This document shows positions 22,321 through 35,195 of a DNA stretch of 64,000 bases, one piece after another. The notes under the pieces are model-generated. The model was not told the DNA's origin. It ran no database searches and saw only the letters and a list, made by a program, of their open reading frames with translations. Location of the stretch: the NCBI GenBank assembly GCA_933228675.1, contig OW121744.1, positions 100,324,813 through 100,388,812 on the forward strand. The letters run 5' to 3'. Within the stretch, counting starts at the first letter, position 1; each line of letters begins with the position of its first letter. This stretch comes from Stomorhina lunata. Taxonomy: Eukaryota > Arthropoda > Insecta > Diptera > Rhiniidae. The translations under genes and the position numbers were made by a program.

Positions 22321-23843
22321 AAATTAAAAATATAAATAGTCAATTGTCGAAAAAAATTCCTATAATCAGTTTCCGAAAAATTTTCCATAAATAGTCAATT
22401 TTCGAAAAATTTCCTATAAATAGTCAATTTTCGAAAAAATTCCTATAAATAGTCAGTTTCCGAAAAATTTCCTATAAATAGTCAATTTTCGAAAAATTTC
22501 CTATAAATAGTCAATTTTCGAAAAATTTACTATAAATAGTCAATTTTCGAAAAATTTTCTATAAATAGTCAATTTTCGAAAAATTTCCTATAAATAGTCA
22601 ATTTTTGAAAAATTTCCTATAAATAGTCAATTTTCGAAAAATTTCCTATAAATAGTCAATTTTCAAAAAATTTCCTATAAATAGTCAATTTTCGAAAAAT
22701 TTCCTATAAATAGTCAATTGTCGAAAAATTTCCTATAAATAGTCAATTTTCGAAAAATTTCCTATAAATAGTCAATTTTCGAAAAAAATTCCTATAAATA
22801 GTCAGTTTCCGAAAAATTTCCTATAAATAGTCAATTTTCGAAAAATTTCCTATAAATAGTCAATTTTTGACAAATTTCCTATAAATAGTTAATTCTCGAA
22901 AAATTTCCTATAAATAGTCAATTTTCGAAATATTTCCTATAAATAGTCAATTTTCGAAAAATTTCCTATAAATAGTCAATTTCTGAAAAATTTCCTATAA
23001 ATAGTCAATTTTCGAAAAATTTCCTATAAATAGTCAATTTTCGAAAAATTTCCTATAAATAGTCAATTTTCGAAAAATTTCCTATAAATAGTCAATTTTC
23101 GAAAAATTTCCTATAAATAGTCAATTTTCGAAAAATTTCCTATAAATAGTCAATTTTCGAAAAATTTTCTATAAATAGTCAATTTTCAAAAAATTTCCTA
23201 TAAATAGTCAATTTTCGAAAAATTTCCTATAAATAGTCAATTTTCGAAAAATTTTCTATAAATAGTCAATTTTCGAAAAATTTTCTATAAATAGTCAATT
23301 TTCGAAAAATTTCCTATAAATAGTCAATTTTCGAAAAATTTCCTATAAATAGTCAATTTTCGAAAAATTTCCTATAAATAGTCAATTTTCGAAAAATTTT
23401 CTATAAATAGTCAATCTTCGAAAAATTTCCTATAAATAGTCAATTTTTGAAAAAATTCTTATAAATAGTCAATTTTCGAAAAATTTCCTATAAATAGACA
23501 ATCATCGAAAAATTTCCTATAAATAGTCATTTTCGAAAAATTTCCTATAAATAGTCAATTTTCGAAAAATTTCCCATAAATAGTCAATTTTCGAAAAATT
23601 TCCTATAAATAGTCAATTTTCGAAAAATTTCCTATAAACAGAAAATTTTCGAAAAATTTCCCATAAATAGTCAATTTTCGAAAAATTTCCTATAAATAGT
23701 CAATTTTCGAAAAATTTCCTATAAATAGTCAATTTTCGAAAAGTTGCCTATAAATAGTCAATTTTCGAAAAATTTCCTATAAATAGTCAATTTCTGAAAA
23801 ATTTCCTATAAATAGTCAATTTTCGAAAAATTTCCTATAAATA
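22321..23843 (-). repeat. 29-bp satellite array, left block
   Basis: About 52 tandem units of 29 bp: TATAAATAGTC, AATTTTCG, AAAAATTTCC. It shares the AAAAATTTCCTATAAA half with the 31-bp satellite (polarity A) but replaces the other arm with GTC, leaving TTTTCGAAAA as the dyad. Each consensus unit contains one CG. The block is interrupted by the LINE at 23844. Confidence 0.95.
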
Positions 23844-25860
23844 TTGGAGAAATTTTTGTCGTATAAGAAATCGTACTAAAACCATTATACGCAATGCAAA
23901 ACGTAAAGCACATGCTAACTTTTTTAAAGATAAAAACTCGGCGCAAGTTTGGAATATTCTTAGTGCGAATGGTATTAGTAAGCCAGAGTCTGAAATTGAT
24001 GTTGATGTTAATTACTTAAACCGTTATTTTTCTTCTAACCAGGGTGATGTTTCTATGGTTGACTTTAATACCATTGACTTTTCCAATAATGTTGGATTCT
24101 CTTTTCGTTGCGTTTCTCTTGATGAGATTTTTATCGCCTTACAATCAATAACATCTAATGCAATTGGTTGTGATGGTTTTTCAATAAAGTTCTTAAAGAT
24201 AGTTTTTCCTTATGTTAGTTCTTACATTTTGCATCTAATTAACACAATTTTAACTTCGTCTACATTTCCTGCTGGTTGGAAAATTGGTAGAGTAATCCCC
24301 ATTAAAAAAGTTGGTGACTCAAATGAAATTTCTAACCTGCGTCCGATTTCTATTTTACCTGTTCTTTCCAAGTTGGTTGAAGTTTTGATTAAAAATCAGC
24401 TCATGGATCATATTGAAGAAGTTTCTTTCCTTAGCAATGCACAATATGGATTTAGACGTGGTAGAAATACAACATCACTTTTACTTGGTATGACTGATAC
24501 TATAAGAAAATCTTTAAGTGAGGGCAAACTTAATATTTTGTTGTCAATGGACCTTACTAAGGCATTTGATAAAGTTGACTATAGCATTTTAATTTCTAAA
24601 TTACGTCATAAACTTGGTCTTTCGGTTATGGCTTGTAAGCTCTTCTATTCATATCTTGTGGATAGATATCAATATGTTTCAATTGACAATAAAGTATCAG
24701 ATATTTTACCTGTCCGTAGTGGGGTACCCCAAGGTTCAGTGCTTGGTCCTTTATTGTTTAATATATATCTTAATGACATATTTAGTAGCTTTAATTTTGC
24801 TTCTTGTATTCCCTTTGCGTATGCAGATGATCTGTTTTTTCTTTTTTGTGGTGAGTTCCAGTTTCTGGATGTCATGCAACAAGTTATTACTTATACTGCA
24901 TCGAATATAAATAATTGGATGCATGGTAATAAATTTACGATTAATGTTCTGAAAACAAAAGCTATGTCTTTTGGTACACCTTCTATTGAACTCAACATAA
25001 ATTTCAATGGTGTTAACGTTCAATATGTTGATTATATCAAATGTCTTGGTTTGATGTTAGATACTAAGCTTAACTTTGATAGGCACATTAATTTTGTTAT
25101 ATCGAAAGTTAATTACACGTTGAGAAGAATTTACAATGTTAATTTAATTTTGCCTATGAATGTTAAGTGCTTAATAATTCATTCGTTAATAATGCCAATT
25201 TTTTTGTATGGCATTGAAATATATAGTGGTACTTTTGGCTATAATTTAAACATTCTAACAAAATTGTTTAACAAGGTAATTCGTTACTTATATTGCTTGC
25301 GTCGGCGAAATCATGTATCAGAATATGTAGTCAGATTTTTGGGTTGTTCATTCTTAAACTATGTTAAATCTAGACTTCTGTTTTGCTTTTACAAAATATA
25401 TACAAATAATAGTAATCTACATATCACTTCCTTTTTTTCCTTTAGTCGATCTGAACGCAATCGACAAATTCTTATTCCAAAATTAACATCTATGTTGGAA
25501 AGATCTTTTCATGTTCGTATTGCACGAATTTTTAATTGTCTACCAGATTTTCTTAAAAACTTTACCTATTCATATGAAGCTTTTAAATCCAAAACTTTGA
25601 TTTTACTTCAAAACAATAATTTATAATTATACAATTATTTTATTATACTTTACGCAATTGTTATTTAAAATTTTTTGCTCTTTTCATTCTTTATATATTA
25701 TCTAGTTTATTATATAGTTTAATATTTAATATTTTTTATGTTTTATACTTTATTTATTGATTAGTTATATAGTACATTTTTACATTATAGTAGAATTTTT
25801 TGTTAACTTTATATATGGCCCTTTGGGCTCAGTTAAATGTAAATAAATAAATATTCGTAT
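23844..25860 (+). mobile_element. 5'-truncated LINE (non-LTR retrotransposon)
   Basis: A 2.0-kb insertion splitting the 29-bp array. It begins inside the linker between endonuclease and RT and ends with a ~230-bp 3' UTR and a TAAATAAATAAATA tail. TATAAATA occurs on both sides of the insertion, but because the satellite itself contains that string it cannot prove a target duplication. 5' truncation is the normal result of target-primed reverse transcription. Confidence 0.9.
23845..25626 (+). CDS. LINE ORF2 C-terminal part: reverse transcriptase, frame intact
   Basis: Open from the insertion junction to TAA at 25624-25626, about 593 codons, so the first ATG (24055) is not the true start. Taking that ATG as residue 1, LRPIS is at 95-99, QYGFRRG at 130-136 and DLTKAFDKVD at 166-175. 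GVPQGSVLGP follows at 223-232 and the catalytic YADD at 256-259. All core RT motifs and the aspartates are present. A thumb/C-terminal region (LIMPIFLYGIE, then RRRNHVSEYV) follows. The upstream linker (RNRTKTIIRNAKRKAHANF) is typical of this class. Motifs fit the CR1/jockey-like group; the exact clade is uncertain. The endonuclease is missing, so the copy is dead on arrival, but the frame shows no decay, implying a recent insertion. Confidence 0.9.
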   Translation, partial: WRNFCRIRNRTKTIIRNAKRKAHANFFKDKNSAQVWNILSANGISKPESEIDVDVNYLNRYFSSNQGDVSMVDFNTIDFSNNVGFSFRCVSLDEIFIALQSITSNAIGCDGFSIKFLKIVFPYVSSYILHLINTILTSSTFPAGWKIGRVIPIKKVGDSNEISNLRPISILPVLSKLVEVLIKNQLMDHIEEVSFLSNAQYGFRRGRNTTSLLLGMTDTIRKSLSEGKLNILLSMDLTKAFDKVDYSILISKLRHKLGLSVMACKLFYSYLVDRYQYVSIDNKVSDILPVRSGVPQGSVLGPLLFNIYLNDIFSSFNFASCIPFAYADDLFFLFCGEFQFLDVMQQVITYTASNINNWMHGNKFTINVLKTKAMSFGTPSIELNINFNGVNVQYVDYIKCLGLMLDTKLNFDRHINFVISKVNYTLRRIYNVNLILPMNVKCLIIHSLIMPIFLYGIEIYSGTFGYNLNILTKLFNKVIRYLYCLRRRNHVSEYVVRFLGCSFLNYVKSRLLFCFYKIYTNNSNLHITSFFSFSRSERNRQILIPKLTSMLERSFHVRIARIFNCLPDFLKNFTYSYEAFKSKTLILLQNNNL

Positions 25861-28130
25861 TGAAATATAAATAGTCAATTTTCGAAAAATTTCCTATAAA
25901 TAGTCAATTTTCGAAAAATTTCCTATAAATAGTCAATTTTCGAAAAATTTCCTATAAGTAGTCAATTTTCGAAAAATTTCCTATAAGTAGTCAATTTTCG
26001 AAAAATTTTCCTATAAATAGTCAATTTTCGAAAAATTTCCTATAAATAGTAAATTTTCGAAAAATTTCCTATAAATAGTCAATTTTCGAAAAATTTCCTA
26101 TAAATAGTCAATTTTCGAAAAATTTCCTACAAATAGTAAATTTTTGAAAAATTTCCTATAAATAGTTAAGTTTCGAAAAATTTCCTATAAAAAGTCAATT
26201 TTCGAAAAATTTCCTATAAATAGTCAATTTCTGAAAAATTTCCTATAAATAGTCAATTTTCGAAAAATTTCCTATAAATAGTCAATTTTCGAAAAATTTC
26301 CTATAAATAGTCAATTTTCGAAAAATTTCCTATAAATAGTCAATTTTCAAAAAATTTCCTATAAATAGTCAATTTTCGAAAAATTTCCTATAAATAGTCA
26401 ATTTTCGAAAAATTTTCTATAAATAGTCAATTTTCGAAAAATTTTCTATAAATAGTCAATTTTCGAAAAATTTCCTATAAATAGTCAATTTTCGAAAAAT
26501 TTCCTATAAATAGTCAATTTTCGAAAAATTTCCTATAAATAGTCAATTTTCGAAAAATTTTCTATAAATAGTCAATCTTCGAAAAATTTCCTATAAATAG
26601 TCAATTTTTGAAAAAATTCTTATAAATAGTCAATTTTCGAAAAATTTCCTATAAATAGACAATCATCGAAAAATTTCCTATAAATAGTCATTTTCGAAAA
26701 ATTTCCTATAAATAGTCAATTTTCGAAAAATTTCCCATAAATAGTCAATTTTCGAAAAATTTCCTATAAATAGTCAATTTTCGAAAAATTTCCTATAAAC
26801 AGAAAATTTTCGAAAAATTTCCCATAAATAGTCAATTTTCGAAAAATTTCCTATAAATAGTAAATTTTTGAAAAATTTCCTATAAATAGTTAAGTTTCGA
26901 AAAGTTTCCTATAAATAGTCAATTTTCGAAAAATTTCCTATAAATAGTCAATTTCTGAAAAATTTCCTATAAATAGTCAATTTTTGAAAAGTTTCCTATA
27001 AATAGTCAATTTTCGAAAAATTTCCTATAAATAGTCAATTTCTGAAAAATTTCCTATAAATAGTCAATTTTCGAAAAATTTCCTATAAATAGTCAATTTT
27101 TGAAAAATTTCCTATAAATAGTCAATTTTCGAAAAATTTCCTATAAATAGTCAATTTTCGAAAAATTTCCTATAAATAGTCAATTTTCGAAAAATTTTCC
27201 TATAAATAGTCAATTTTTGCAAAATTTTCATATAAATATTCAATTCTCGAAAAATTTCCTATAAATAGTCAATTTTCGAAAAATTTTCTATAAATAGTCA
27301 ATTTTCGAAAAATTTCCTATAAATAGTCAATTTTCGAAAAATTTCCTATAAATAGTCAATTTTCGAAAAATTTCCTATAAATAGTCAATTTCCGAAAAAT
27401 TTCCTATAAATAGTCAATTTTCGAAAAATTTCCTATAAATAGTCAATTTTTGACAAATTTCCTATAAATAGTTAATCCTCGAAAAATTTCCTATAAATAG
27501 TAAATTTTCGAAAAATTTCCTATAAATAGTAAATTTTCGAAAAATTTCTTATAAATAGTAAATTTTCGAAAAATATCCTATAAATAGTCAATTTTCGAAA
27601 AATTTCCTATAAATAGTCAATTTTCGAAAAATTTCCTACAAATAGTAAATTTTTGAAAAATTTCCTATAAATAGTTAAGTTTCGAAAAATTTCCTATAAA
27701 AAGTCAATTTTCGAAAAATTTCCTATAAATAATCAATTTTCGAAAAATTTCCTATAAATAGTAAATTTTACAAAAATTTCCTTATATATTAAATTTTTGA
27801 AAAAATTTCCAATAAATATTTAATTTTTGAAAAATTTTCCAATAAATAGTAAATTTTCGAAAAGATTCCTATAAATTTTCAATTATCGAAAAATTTCCTA
27901 TAAATAGTGAATTATCGAAAAATTTCCTATTAATAGTCAATTTTCGAAAAATTTCCTATAAATAGTCAATTTTCGAAAAATTTCCTATAAATAGTAAATT
28001 TTTGAAAAATTTCCTATAAATAGTCAATTTTCGAAAAATTTCCTATAAATAGTAAATTTTCGAAAAATTTCCTATAAATAGTCAGTTTTCGAAAAATTTC
28101 CTATAAATAGTCAATTTCTGAAAATTTTCC
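25861..28130 (-). repeat. 29-bp satellite array, right block
   Basis: About 78 units, continuing the array after the LINE. The segment 26341-26860 carries the same ordered series of rare variants as 23180-23699 in the left block, including ATAGACAATCATCG and ATAAACAGAAAATTTTCG. The right end (27780-28130) is decayed. Confidence 0.95.
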
Positions 28131-29340
28131 TAAAAATATGGGAAAAGAATTTATATGTATTCTTATCTCATAATAATCTTGGATATAAATTGAAATTGAC
28201 AACGTGTAAATTGTGGAGTGTTATATGTAAAACCAAAATATTTTGCGGTTAACCTCATAATGTCTACTACTTTTATTGTAACAAACAAAAATGTTTGTTC
28301 AAAACTGTTTATTTAAATAAATCTTACAAAAGATTAATTAGCATTTCAGCTGTGAATTTTTCAGCAGTTAAGAGATATTTGCTATAAGATTTCTGTAAAG
28401 AATAAAATATTGAGTTTCAACATATAAATAACTCTAACTCGGTATGAAAGAATTTTAATAATTTTATAATTTTTTTTAAATATGTCAATAAACTTGTTTG
28501 TGTTAAGTTATTAAACAAAATGATTTATTTATTATTATTTCAAAAATTTAAATTTTAGTCTTTATTTAAAATTAATTTCTTTAATTTGAGGTAATTTTTA
28601 TACATAAATATTTGATTTCATTAATTTGATAATTTTTGTAAATTTGTTAAAATTTATAGTTTTATAAATAATGAATTTTTGGGTTAACGTTCAAAATTTG
28701 CATAATTCTACATAATTTGTCTTCGAAAAACAATTTTGAAATTTTTGTTTATGTTTTTTAAATAAATTCTAAAGAATTTCAAAAATTAGTGCTAACAAAC
28801 AAGAAATAATTTAGGAAATAAATTACAAAACCAAAATTCCAAAAATAAAAAAGTCAAAACTTTTTAAAATCCAGACAAAAAATCTATTTTTCTGTTGCCA
28901 TTATTATTATTCACATAATTTATAAATTTTTCTTTAATTTTTTTTTTAATTTTTCCTTACCTCTTTATACTTAGGCTGTCACGTTTCCCAATTCCCTCTA
29001 TCTAGAAAATTACCAAATCGCACTTCCCTTTCATCTCCAACAAAAAAACATCCAAATGATGACAAACATATATTTTAAATCTGGATATTCTCATCATGTC
29101 ACAGACATCAAATGTGTTTTATTTTCGATTTCGGAAAATGTCACTTAAATGGACTGCTTTTGTTTTATTTTAAACACTTGTTTTTCATTTCAAAAGAGTC
29201 ACTCTTCTTTTGTAAACATACAAAAAAAATCACTGAAGCGATCAGCGATCGCTGAAAAAGTGACACACGATTTGATGCATTAAAACAGACACATTATAAG
29301 CGACAGACGACCTTATACAAAAACAAAAAAAAATCAAAAA
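28131..29340. other. Unique AT-rich interval
   Basis: No gene seen. A less AT-rich patch lies at 28970-29050 and a GCGATCAGCGATCGC dyad near 29240. Confidence 0.5.
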
Positions 29341-31125
29341 CACTCCTATAAAAATGAGACATTTTTGAAAAATTTCCTATAAAAATAAAAAATTTTTAAA
29401 AAATTTCCTATAAAAAAAATAAATTTTTGAAAAATTTCCTATAAAAATAGGAAATTTTTGAAAAATTTCCTATAAAAATAAAAATTTTTCAAAAATGATC
29501 TACAAAAATAAGAAATTTTTGAAAAATTTCCTATAAAAATAAGAAATTTTTGAAAAATTTCCTATAAAAATAAGAAATTTTTGAAAAATTTCCTATAAAA
29601 ATAAGAAATTTTTGAAAAATTTCCTATAAAAATAAGAAATTTTTTAAAAATTTCCTATAGAAATAAGAAATTTTTGAAAAATTTCCTATAGAAATAAGAA
29701 ATTTTTGAAAAATTTCTTATAAAAATAAGAAATTTTTGAAAAATTTCCTATAATAATAAGAAATTTTTGAAAAATTTCCTATAGAAATAAAAAATTTTTG
29801 AAAAATTTCCTATCAACATCTTTTTGAAAAATTTCCTATAAAAATAGGAAATTTTTGAAAAATTTCCTATAAAAATAGGAAATTTTTGAAAAATTTCCTA
29901 TAAAAATAGGAAATTTTTGAAAAATTTCCTATAAAAATAGGAAATTTTTGAAAAATTTCCTATAAAAATAGGAAATTTTTGAAAAATTTCCTATAAAAAT
30001 AGGAAATTTTTGAAAAATTTCCTATAAAAATAGGAAATTTTTGAAAAATTTCCTATAAAAATAGGAAATTTTTGAAAAATTTCCTATAAAAATAGGAAAT
30101 TTTTGAAAANNNNNNNNNNNNNNNNNNNNNNNNNNNNNNNNNNNNNNNNNNNNNNNNNNNNNNNNNNNNNNNNNNNNNNNNNNNNNNNNNNNNNNNNNNN
30201 NNNNNNNNNNNNNNNNNNNNNNNNNNNNNNNNNNNNNNNNNNNNNNNNNNNNNNNNNNNNNNNNNNNNNNNNNNNNNNNNNNNNNNNNNNNNNNNNNNNN
30301 NNNNNNNNNATAAGAAATTTTTGAAAAATTTTCTATAAACATAAGAAATTTTTGAAAAATTTTCTATAAACATAAGAAATTTTTGAAAAAATTTCTTATA
30401 AAAACAAGAAATTTTTGAAAAATTTCCTATAAAAATAAGAAAATTTTGAAAAATTTCCTATAAAAATAAGAAATTTTTGAAAAATTTCCTATAAAAATAA
30501 GAAATTTTTGAAAAATTTCCTATAAAAATAAGAAATTTTTGAAAAATTTCCTATAAAAATAAGAAATTTTTGAAAAATTTCCTATAAAAATAAGAAATTT
30601 TTGAAAAATTTCCTATAAAAATAAGAAATTTTTGAAAAATTTCCTATAAAATAAGAAATTTTTGAAAAATTTCCTATAAAATAAGAAATTTTTGAAAAAT
30701 TTCCTATAAAATAAGAAATTTTGAAAAAATTTCCTATAAAAATAAAATTTTAAAAATTTTCCTATAAAAATAAGAAATTTTTGAAAAATTTCCTATAAAA
30801 ATAAGAAATTTTTGAAAAATTTCCTATAAAAAAATAAGAAATTTTTGAAAAATTTCCTATAAAAATAAGAAATTTTTGAAAAATTTCCTATAAAAATAAG
30901 AAATTTTTTGAAAAATTTCCTATAAAATAAGAAATTTTTGAAAAATTTCCTATAAAAATAAGAAATTTTTGAAAAATTTCCTATCAACATCTTTTTAAAA
31001 AATTTCCTATAAAAATAGGAAATTTTTGAAAAATTTTCTATAAAAATAAGAAATTTTTGAAAAATTTCGTATAAAAACAAGAAATTTTTGAAAAATTTTT
31101 CAAAAATGTCTTGTTTGTATAGGAA
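29341..31125 (-). repeat. 31-bp satellite array, polarity A, with assembly gap
   Basis: About 57 units excluding the gap. The variant CTATCAACATC appears at about 29811 and again at 30982, 1171 bp apart across the gap, indicating a larger duplicated block. Confidence 0.95.
30110..30309. other. Assembly gap (200 N)
   Basis: Exactly 200 unknown bases inside a near-uniform satellite. The round length suggests a placeholder, so the true array length is unknown. Confidence 0.98.
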
Positions 31126-33370
31126 ATTTTTCAAAAATTTCTAATTTTTATAGGAAATTTTCAAAATAAGAAATTTTTGAAAAATTTTTTATAAAAATTA
31201 AAAAAAATCCTTTAAAAATATAAAATTTTTGAAAAATTTCCTATAAAACTAAGATACTTTTAAACTTAGAAACTTTAAACTTTTAAAAAATTTCCTATAA
31301 AAATAAAAAATGTTTGAAAAATTTCCTACAAAAATAAGAAATTTTTGAAAAATTTCCTATAAATTTAAAAAAATTTCCTATAAATTTAAAAAATTTATTG
31401 AAAAATTTCCTATAAATTATTAAATAAATTTCTTATATTTAATGCAATTTTTTCAAAATTTTTTTAATTTTATAGGATATTTAAAAAAATTTACTATTTT
31501 TATAGGAAATTTTTAAAAAATTCTTTTTTTTTTAATTTTTTTAAAATTTTCTTATATTTATAGGAAATTTTTCAAATTTTTTTTATTTTTTTAGGATTTT
31601 TTTTTTAATTTCTTGCTTTTATAGGAAATTTTTAAAAACTTCTTATTTTTTTCAGGATGTTTTCAAAAATTTCTAATTTTTCTAGGAAATTTTTCAAAAA
31701 TTTCTTTCTTTTAAAGGAAATTTTTCAAAAATTTATAATTTTTATAGGAAATTTTCTAAAGATTTCCTATTTTTATAGGAAATTTCTCAAAAATTTCTTA
31801 TTGTATAGGAAAATTTTTACAAAAGTTCTAAATTTTTTAGGAAATCTTTTATAAATTTTCTATTTTTATAGGAAAAATTTGCAAACATTTCTTAATTTTA
31901 TAGCAAAATTTTCAAAAGTTTCTCTTAGTTTTTAAGAAATTTTTCAAAAATTTCTTTTTTTTTCTAGGAATTTTTTAAAAAATTTCTCATTTTTATAGTA
32001 AAATTTTTCAAAAATTTCTTATTTTTATAAGAAATTTTTCAAAAATTTCTTATCTTTATGTAAAATTTTTCAAAAATTTCTTATTTTATAGGAAATTTTT
32101 AAAAATTTTTTTATTTTTCAAAAATTTCTTAATTTTATATGAAATTTTTCAAAAATTTCTTATTTTTATATGAAAAATTTTCAAAAATTTCTTATTTTTA
32201 AAGGAAATTCTTTAAGTCTTTCTTATTTTGTATGAAATTTTCCAAAATTTTCTTATTTTTTAGGAATTTTTTCAAAAAGTTCTTATTTTTTTAGGAAATT
32301 TTCAAAAATTTGTTCTTTTGATAGGATATTTTTCAAAAATTTCTTATTTTTGTAGGAAATTTTTCAAAAATTTGTTATCTTTATGTAAAATTTTTCAAAA
32401 ATTTCTTATTTTTATAGGAAATTTTTAAAAAATTTTTTATTTTTCAAAAATTTCTTATTTTTCAAAATTTTTTATTTTTCAAAAATTTCTTAATTTTATA
32501 TGAAATTTTTCAAAAATTTCTTATTTTTATATGAAATTTTTCAAAAATTTCTTGTTTTTAAAGGAAATTCTTTAAATCTTTCTTATTTTTTATAAAATTT
32601 TCCTAAATTTTCTAATTTTTTTAGGAATTTTTTCAAAATTTTCTTATTTTTTTAGGAAATTTTCAAAAATTTGTTCTTTTGATAGGATATTTTTCAAAGA
32701 TTTCTTATTTTTATAGAAAATTTTTCAAAAAATTTCTTATTTTTTTAGGAAATTTTTCAAAAATTTCATATATATTTTGAAATTTTTAAACAATTTTTAT
32801 TTTTATAGGAAATTTTTCAAAAATTTCTTATTTTTATAGGAAATTTTTAAAAAAAATTTTATTTTTTCAAAAATTTCTTATTTTTATATGAAATTTTTGA
32901 AAAAATTTCCCTATTTTTATATGAAATTTTTCAAAAATTTCTTATTTTTTAAAGGAAATTCTTTAAATCTTTCTTATTTTTTATGAAATTTTCCAAAATT
33001 TTCTTATTTTTTAGGAATTTTTTTCAAAAATTTCTTATTTTTTTTAGGAAATTTTTTCAAAAATTTGTTCTTTTGATAGGATATTTTTCAAAAATTTCTT
33101 ATTTTTTATAGAAAAATTTTCAAAAAATTTCTTATTTTTTAGGAAATTTTTCAAAAATTTCATATATAATTTATATTTATATATATTTTGAAATTTTTCA
33201 AAAATTTTTATTTTTATAGGAAATTTTCAAAAAATTCTTATTTTTATAGGAAATTTTTAAAAAATTTCTTATTTTTTTAGGAAATATATCAAAAATTTTT
33301 GAAAAATTTCCTTTTCTTATAGGAAACTTTTTAAAAATTTCTTATTGTTATAGGAAATTTTTTAAAAATT
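31126..33370 (+). repeat. Degenerate 31-bp satellite, mainly polarity B
   Basis: About 70 units with many indels, and a polarity-A island at about 31165-31430. A run of unusual variants starting AAGGAAATTC, TTTAA, TCTTTC recurs at 32201, 32561 and 32952, giving a higher-order unit of about 360-391 bp in three copies. Confidence 0.9.
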
Positions 33371-35195
33371 TAACTGCCAGTGACCTGATTCTGAACTTAA
33401 AACTAGTTCGATTTCATTCTTAAAGAATTTCTCAACCTTGCACTTATGACTTACAAGGAAATGCTAATGATGATGAAAATTGCATTTTTGTTTTCTTTTT
33501 ATTTAAATTTACAAATTTGTGTCATTAATTTTTTTTTTTTTTAAGACAATAAATATAAAATTTTTAATTACGCTAAGCAATTAAACAAACTCAATACCAG
33601 ATTTCTAGTGAAGTCAGCAAAAATATGAGACAAAAAGTTAAATGAAGCTTTTGTGTGTGGCAAAAAGAAATCGTAAGAAAGATAAAGAAAATTTATAAAA
33701 AAAGTAATAAAAAATACATTTATTTGATACTTTAACAGACCATTAAGAAATCAAGAAAAATGAGTAGAAAGAAATAAACAATTAGCATGAGAAAAAAAAT
33801 TATAGACCAAGTATTAAACAAAATGATTGGGAAAATAAAATATTTAAAAAATGAGATTTTTCTCAGTGTATAAAGGCCAAAAGATCAGCAGAATCGTATT
33901 CTTAACTCACAGCTGATATGTCTAACAACATTTCTCCTAGTGTATAATGGTTTAATGATCAGAGAGTTCATGTATGCTTGTGTGTGACTGTGAGTCTCTT
34001 ATTAACATTTTAATGTTAACTTACAGCTGCTAACATTTAACTAACAGTGTGAATGACTTGTTCGAGTATTTGTAATTCATGGGATGCTGCTCAAGTTGCA
34101 ATCAATTTGCATATTATTGATTACAATTTACGATGTGAAACTTGATAATCAATTTTCTATTTGTTTTCAGAATGAAAAAAAATTATTGTTATTTGTCATA
34201 TTTTCTCGAATCACTGACTTTTCATTAACATTTAGCAAGGCTTTGAGATACTAATCATCTTTTAAAAAAAACAACAAATACACTTAGCAAAATTGGAAAA
34301 GATATGTTGCAATTTCGATTCAATTTATTAAAACTTGAGAATATTTTAAGCATAAAATGACATCAACCTCTGATCACGTTTAGAAATAATCATTGAAGAA
34401 GATTAATCGGGTTTAATATTGAATGCAAAAAAATATATTTTCAAACAACTTAAACACCTTGTTTTGATTTAAGCAAATACTCATCTTCAAATTAAAGCAG
34501 GAACACAAAAGAAAATTTTTGAAAGAAAGCTAATTTTTGAAATTATTGATAACAATAATTTACTTAAATTTAGAAAAATTTTGTTAAAAAAAATCCAAAT
34601 TTCCTTTCCTTAAATTTCAAACTTAAATAATTTCAATATTTTTCGTAATTTTTTCTTCGTAACCCCTCTTTACCTGAGATTCCCTCTGTCTTCGTCGATA
34701 ATGCAAATTTTTTTATTATCTATTTTTATATTAAATAATTTGTTTAAAAAATCATGACATCAACATTGTTTAAATAAATTAATTTTTTATACGTAATTGT
34801 CTTGGGAAAGAGAACCATTTAGTTTTGGAAACAGCTTAAAACTGACAGCTTATGTTAATTCCATTCAAATTTTGAACAATTGGCAAAAGATTTATTGGTT
34901 TTGTGTTTTGAAAGTATTAATTATTTAAATTTAATGAATTGAAAGAATACCTTACTGAACTAGTTGGGACAAGTTGTACTAATATTTCTTTTCAAAATCC
35001 AAAATTTTCATTATTTATTAATTTGCCTTAAATTCGCATTATTTAAATTTAAACAAAAACGTTCGATTTCAAAAAAAAAATAAAACTTTTATAAACACTA
35101 TTAACCAGCTGTTATGGACATCCTTATCACTCTAGGTTTCATTTCTTAACAATAAGTGAATTATAATTCCTTTTTAAGTTCATATAAATTTTTAA
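33371..35195. other. Unique AT-rich interval, 1.8 kb
   Basis: No exon, RNA gene or mobile element could be supported on either strand. Confidence 0.5.
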
